Shown one piece after another: positions 62,134 through 64,000 of a DNA stretch of 64,000 nt. The first letter of the stretch is position 1; each line of letters begins with the position of its first letter. The notes beneath the pieces are model-generated. The model saw only the letters and a list, made by a program, of their open reading frames with translations, was not told the DNA's origin and ran no database searches. Origin of the DNA: Candidatus Altimarinota bacterium (GTDB lineage Bacteria; Patescibacteriota; Gracilibacteria; JAUYGZ01); assembly GCA_029233985.1 (NCBI GenBank), contig JARGOK010000001.1:557096-621095 (forward strand), in the 5' to 3' direction. Position numbers and translations under genes: made by a program.

Positions 62134-63029
62134 TAGAGCACTTTCCAGTCGAAAGAATCAAACATTTTCTTATTCTCCTTAGCAATCTTTAAATCATACC
62201 TCTTTCGAGTAACGAACCCAGAAACAACATCAGCTTTCCAGAGAATGAATAATTTTGATCGTCTTGGTAATTCAACATGATCTCTAATAACACTCCCTAG
62301 CCCTTCTTCCTCGACTTCTTCAAAGCCAGTATACTTACCAAATGCCCCAATAAAATCACTGTAGTTATTTGTAGCGATGAGGAGATTGTTTTCACCGTAC
62401 TCACCTCGAGATGTAATTCTTGTTTTCTGCTTATCTATCATCCCTAAGAAATGAATGTTTTGGGTTGGGAGAAGAATACCGTTATCACTCCGTATGATCC
62501 TTCCATTATATGGAGAAATATCTTTCTCATTTGTAATGATCATATCGGCATACTTGTCTTTGCATATTATCCTGAAGACAGAGTATCTGTCCAACAACGC
62601 TGCGAATTCTTCTCTTTGGCATGCAATTAATTTTATAACCTGTTCATCAATAATATCAATACTCGGCTGGACATGAGAAAGAGCCATAAAGTGAATTTTC
62701 TCATCAAAATACGGGAGTACTTTATTTCGGAGATCTTCAGGTACATCCTCTCTTATAAGATGGCTATTGGAAAATAACTTCTGAATAATTTTTGGTCTCG
62801 TTGTTGCAATCACAACAATAATTGTAGAAGATCCATCTTCATATTTTACACTGGCGAATTCAACTAGTTGACTCTCAGCAATATCTCCATGCCTCTCTCC
62901 CCTGAGAACAGAACTCCCTACAATCTTTCCTGGAATAGTTGGAAGTGTTGGTTTTACAAAGAGTTCATCGGCGATAAAATTTGCAGAATGATGAGAATCC
63001 TCTGTTGAAGTAAGTTTTATTGAGTACAT
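62133..63029 (-). CDS. Hypothetical protein, 298 residues
   Basis: I do not recognise this soluble, mixed alpha/beta protein. It has strand-rich parts such as GSSTIIVVIATTRPKIIQ and YADMIITNEKDISPYNGRII. It overlaps the next gene by one base, forming a two-gene operon that follows clpB after about 185 bp. Confidence 0.6.
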   Translation of the reverse strand: MYSIKLTSTEDSHHSANFIADELFVKPTLPTIPGKIVGSSVLRGERHGDIAESQLVEFASVKYEDGSSTIIVVIATTRPKIIQKLFSNSHLIREDVPEDLRNKVLPYFDEKIHFMALSHVQPSIDIIDEQVIKLIACQREEFAALLDRYSVFRIICKDKYADMIITNEKDISPYNGRIIRSDNGILLPTQNIHFLGMIDKQKTRITSRGEYGENNLLIATNNYSDFIGAFGKYTGFEEVEEEGLGSVIRDHVELPRRSKLFILWKADVVSGFVTRKRYDLKIAKENKKMFDSFDWKVL

Positions 63030-63214
63030 ATGATGTCACAAATTATGAGATCGCATCTTACTCGTCAAGAGGGCTTTGTGCAAATAGATAGTGGAGTACT
63101 GATACCCTGACACTCGGTCCCTTAAAAACGAAGACAATCTCAAAACCATACGAACGTTTATTCGTCTCATTCTTCGATTCCTATTATAAGGGGTTAGGCG
63201 CCTCACCTCACTCA

Positions 63215-64000
63215 CTACCCAAAAAATATCTTACCACCCTTCACCTCCACACTCACCACCGACATCTTATTAGCTATCCCTTGTTTTATTTCCTGACCTA
63301 TAATTTTCATTGCAAGAGGATCGAGCAGTTCGTTTTGTATGACACGCTTGAGCGGCCGAGCTCCGAAGACGGGATCGTATCCTTTTTCGGCGAGGTGATC
63401 CATAGCTTTCTTACTGACTTCTAACTTGATCCCTTGCTGCTCAAGACGTGCAGAAACTTCGTGAATCTGGATGTCGACAATGGAACGGATCTCTTCTTTG
63501 CTCAATGCTTCGAAGGTGACGATGTCGTCGATCCGGTTGAGAAACTCTGGTCGAAACTGCTTGCCGAGTTCTTGCTTGAGAGTTGCATCTAGTTCTTCTC
63601 GCTTTATTTTTCCATTGGCAAATTCTTGAATGAATTGTGACCCCACATTGGAGGTCATGATAATAATCGTATTCGTGAAGTTCACCACACGGCCTTTAGA
63701 ATCAGTCAGTCTCCCATCATCTAAAATCTGAAGCATGATGTTGAACACATCACGATGAGCTTTTTCGATTTCATCGAAGAGGATAATGGAATACGGCCGG
63801 CGTCGAACAGCTTCGGTAAGCTGTCCTCCTTCGTCGTATCCGACATAACCTGGAGGAGCTCCAATAAGTCGAGCGACAGCGTGTTGTTCCATGTACTCAC
63901 TCATGTCGATACGGACCATAGCGTGTTCGTCATCGAAGAGAATTTCTGCGAGGGCTTTTGCCAGCTCTGTTTTTCCTACTCCCGTTGGTCCCATGAAGAT
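63215..64000 (-). CDS. clpB: Disaggregase ClpB, C-terminal part, cut by window edge
   Basis: The gene runs in from the right edge; 261 C-terminal residues are visible. They contain the second AAA+ module: [17 protein letters not shown] (Walker A), the pore loop [20 protein letters not shown], Walker [11 protein letters not shown], sensor 1 TSNVGS, the arginine finger region [10 protein letters not shown] and sensor 2 [10 protein letters not shown]. The absence of a ClpP-binding IGF/IGL loop and the GYVG..GG pattern fit ClpB, although ClpC differs mainly upstream. It would reactivate aggregated proteins with DnaK. Confidence 0.88.
   Translation of the reverse strand: MFMGPTGVGKTELAKALAEILFDDEHAMVRIDMSEYMEQHAVARLIGAPPGYVGYDEGGQLTEAVRRRPYSIILFDEIEKAHRDVFNIMLQILDDGRLTDSKGRVVNFTNTIIIMTSNVGSQFIQEFANGKIKREELDATLKQELGKQFRPEFLNRIDDIVTFEALSKEEIRSIVDIQIHEVSARLEQQGIKLEVSKKAMDHLAEKGYDPVFGARPLKRVIQNELLDPLAMKIIGQEIKQGIANKMSVVSVEVKGGKIFFG

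Noticed and set aside
1-64000. CRISPR array, prophage or insertion sequence
   Set aside because: No regular repeat-spacer pattern, transposase, integrase or phage structural gene was seen; the only repeats are the dispersed inverted-repeat elements.
1-64000. Recoding of TGA as glycine (genetic code 25)
   Set aside because: Many genes end at TGA (for example trpB, trpA region overlaps, yerC) with the following gene starting in the expected place.

Overview
The window is a compact, moderately AT-rich bacterial chromosome segment with short gene gaps, many 4-bp ATGA overlaps and convergent genes that touch or overlap. Several traits suggest a Patescibacteria/CPR lineage, perhaps Peregrinibacteria-like, although this is only an inference: a translin-family protein, an ATP-cone nuclease, a phosphoketolase-acetate kinase pair, many lineage-specific membrane proteins, and almost no Shine-Dalgarno sequences. 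TGA ends many genes normally, so the TGA-to-glycine code of Gracilibacteria and Absconditabacteria does not apply.

Layout: 1-3.8 kb holds a cut-off 2-oxoacid:acceptor oxidoreductase alpha subunit and a vanW-GNAT-DUF1624 operon. 3.85-9.2 kb is a copper island (lipoprotein multicopper oxidase, small membrane protein, CsoR, CopA, membrane hydroxylase) with a CsoR-type operator on its promoter. 9.6-15.5 kb is a nucleic-acid processing block: ATP-cone/Mrr-like nuclease, translin, RmuC and a UvrD-type helicase fused to a RecB-type nuclease. 15.6-21 kb carries an ABC exporter, murC, a membrane protein with a histone H1-like tail, a CofE-like ligase, a YgjV-like protein and a degenerate tRNA-Leu, followed by the initiator tRNA. 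21.4-25.8 kb holds an EamA transporter, ackA and xfp. 26-34.7 kb is mixed: TPR protein, AlaX, TrmB regulator, tRNAs, a membrane HEPN-like protein, rlmH, carA and capA.

34.7-41.7 kb is a full tryptophan operon: TrpR-like regulator, trpE, trpG, a trpD-trpC-trpF fusion, trpB and trpA. Between the regulator and trpE lies what looks like a Trp attenuator: an 11-codon leader peptide with a Trp codon, then mutually exclusive hairpins ending in a T-run. 41.7-46.6 kb has a GNAT gene broken by two in-frame TAG codons, an MscS channel, Sua5, and DsbA paired with a four-helix CxxC protein. 46.7-53.1 kb is the SUF iron-sulfur operon, headed by an IscR-like Rrf2 regulator with a clear operator and ended by an unusual DUF1858-HesB/IscA fusion whose IscA half has lost its cysteines. 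53.1-64 kb has glutamate dehydrogenase, a second TrmB regulator, LysE, tRNA-Gln, a protein with two PilC-N-like repeats, a slipin, several unknown genes and the C-terminal part of ClpB.

Together these genes point to a fermentative, copper-tolerant cell that makes acetate and ATP through phosphoketolase, makes its own tryptophan, and assembles Fe-S clusters by SUF alone within this window. A dispersed inverted-repeat element (TTGTCATTTCGACCG family) occurs at three intergenic sites.
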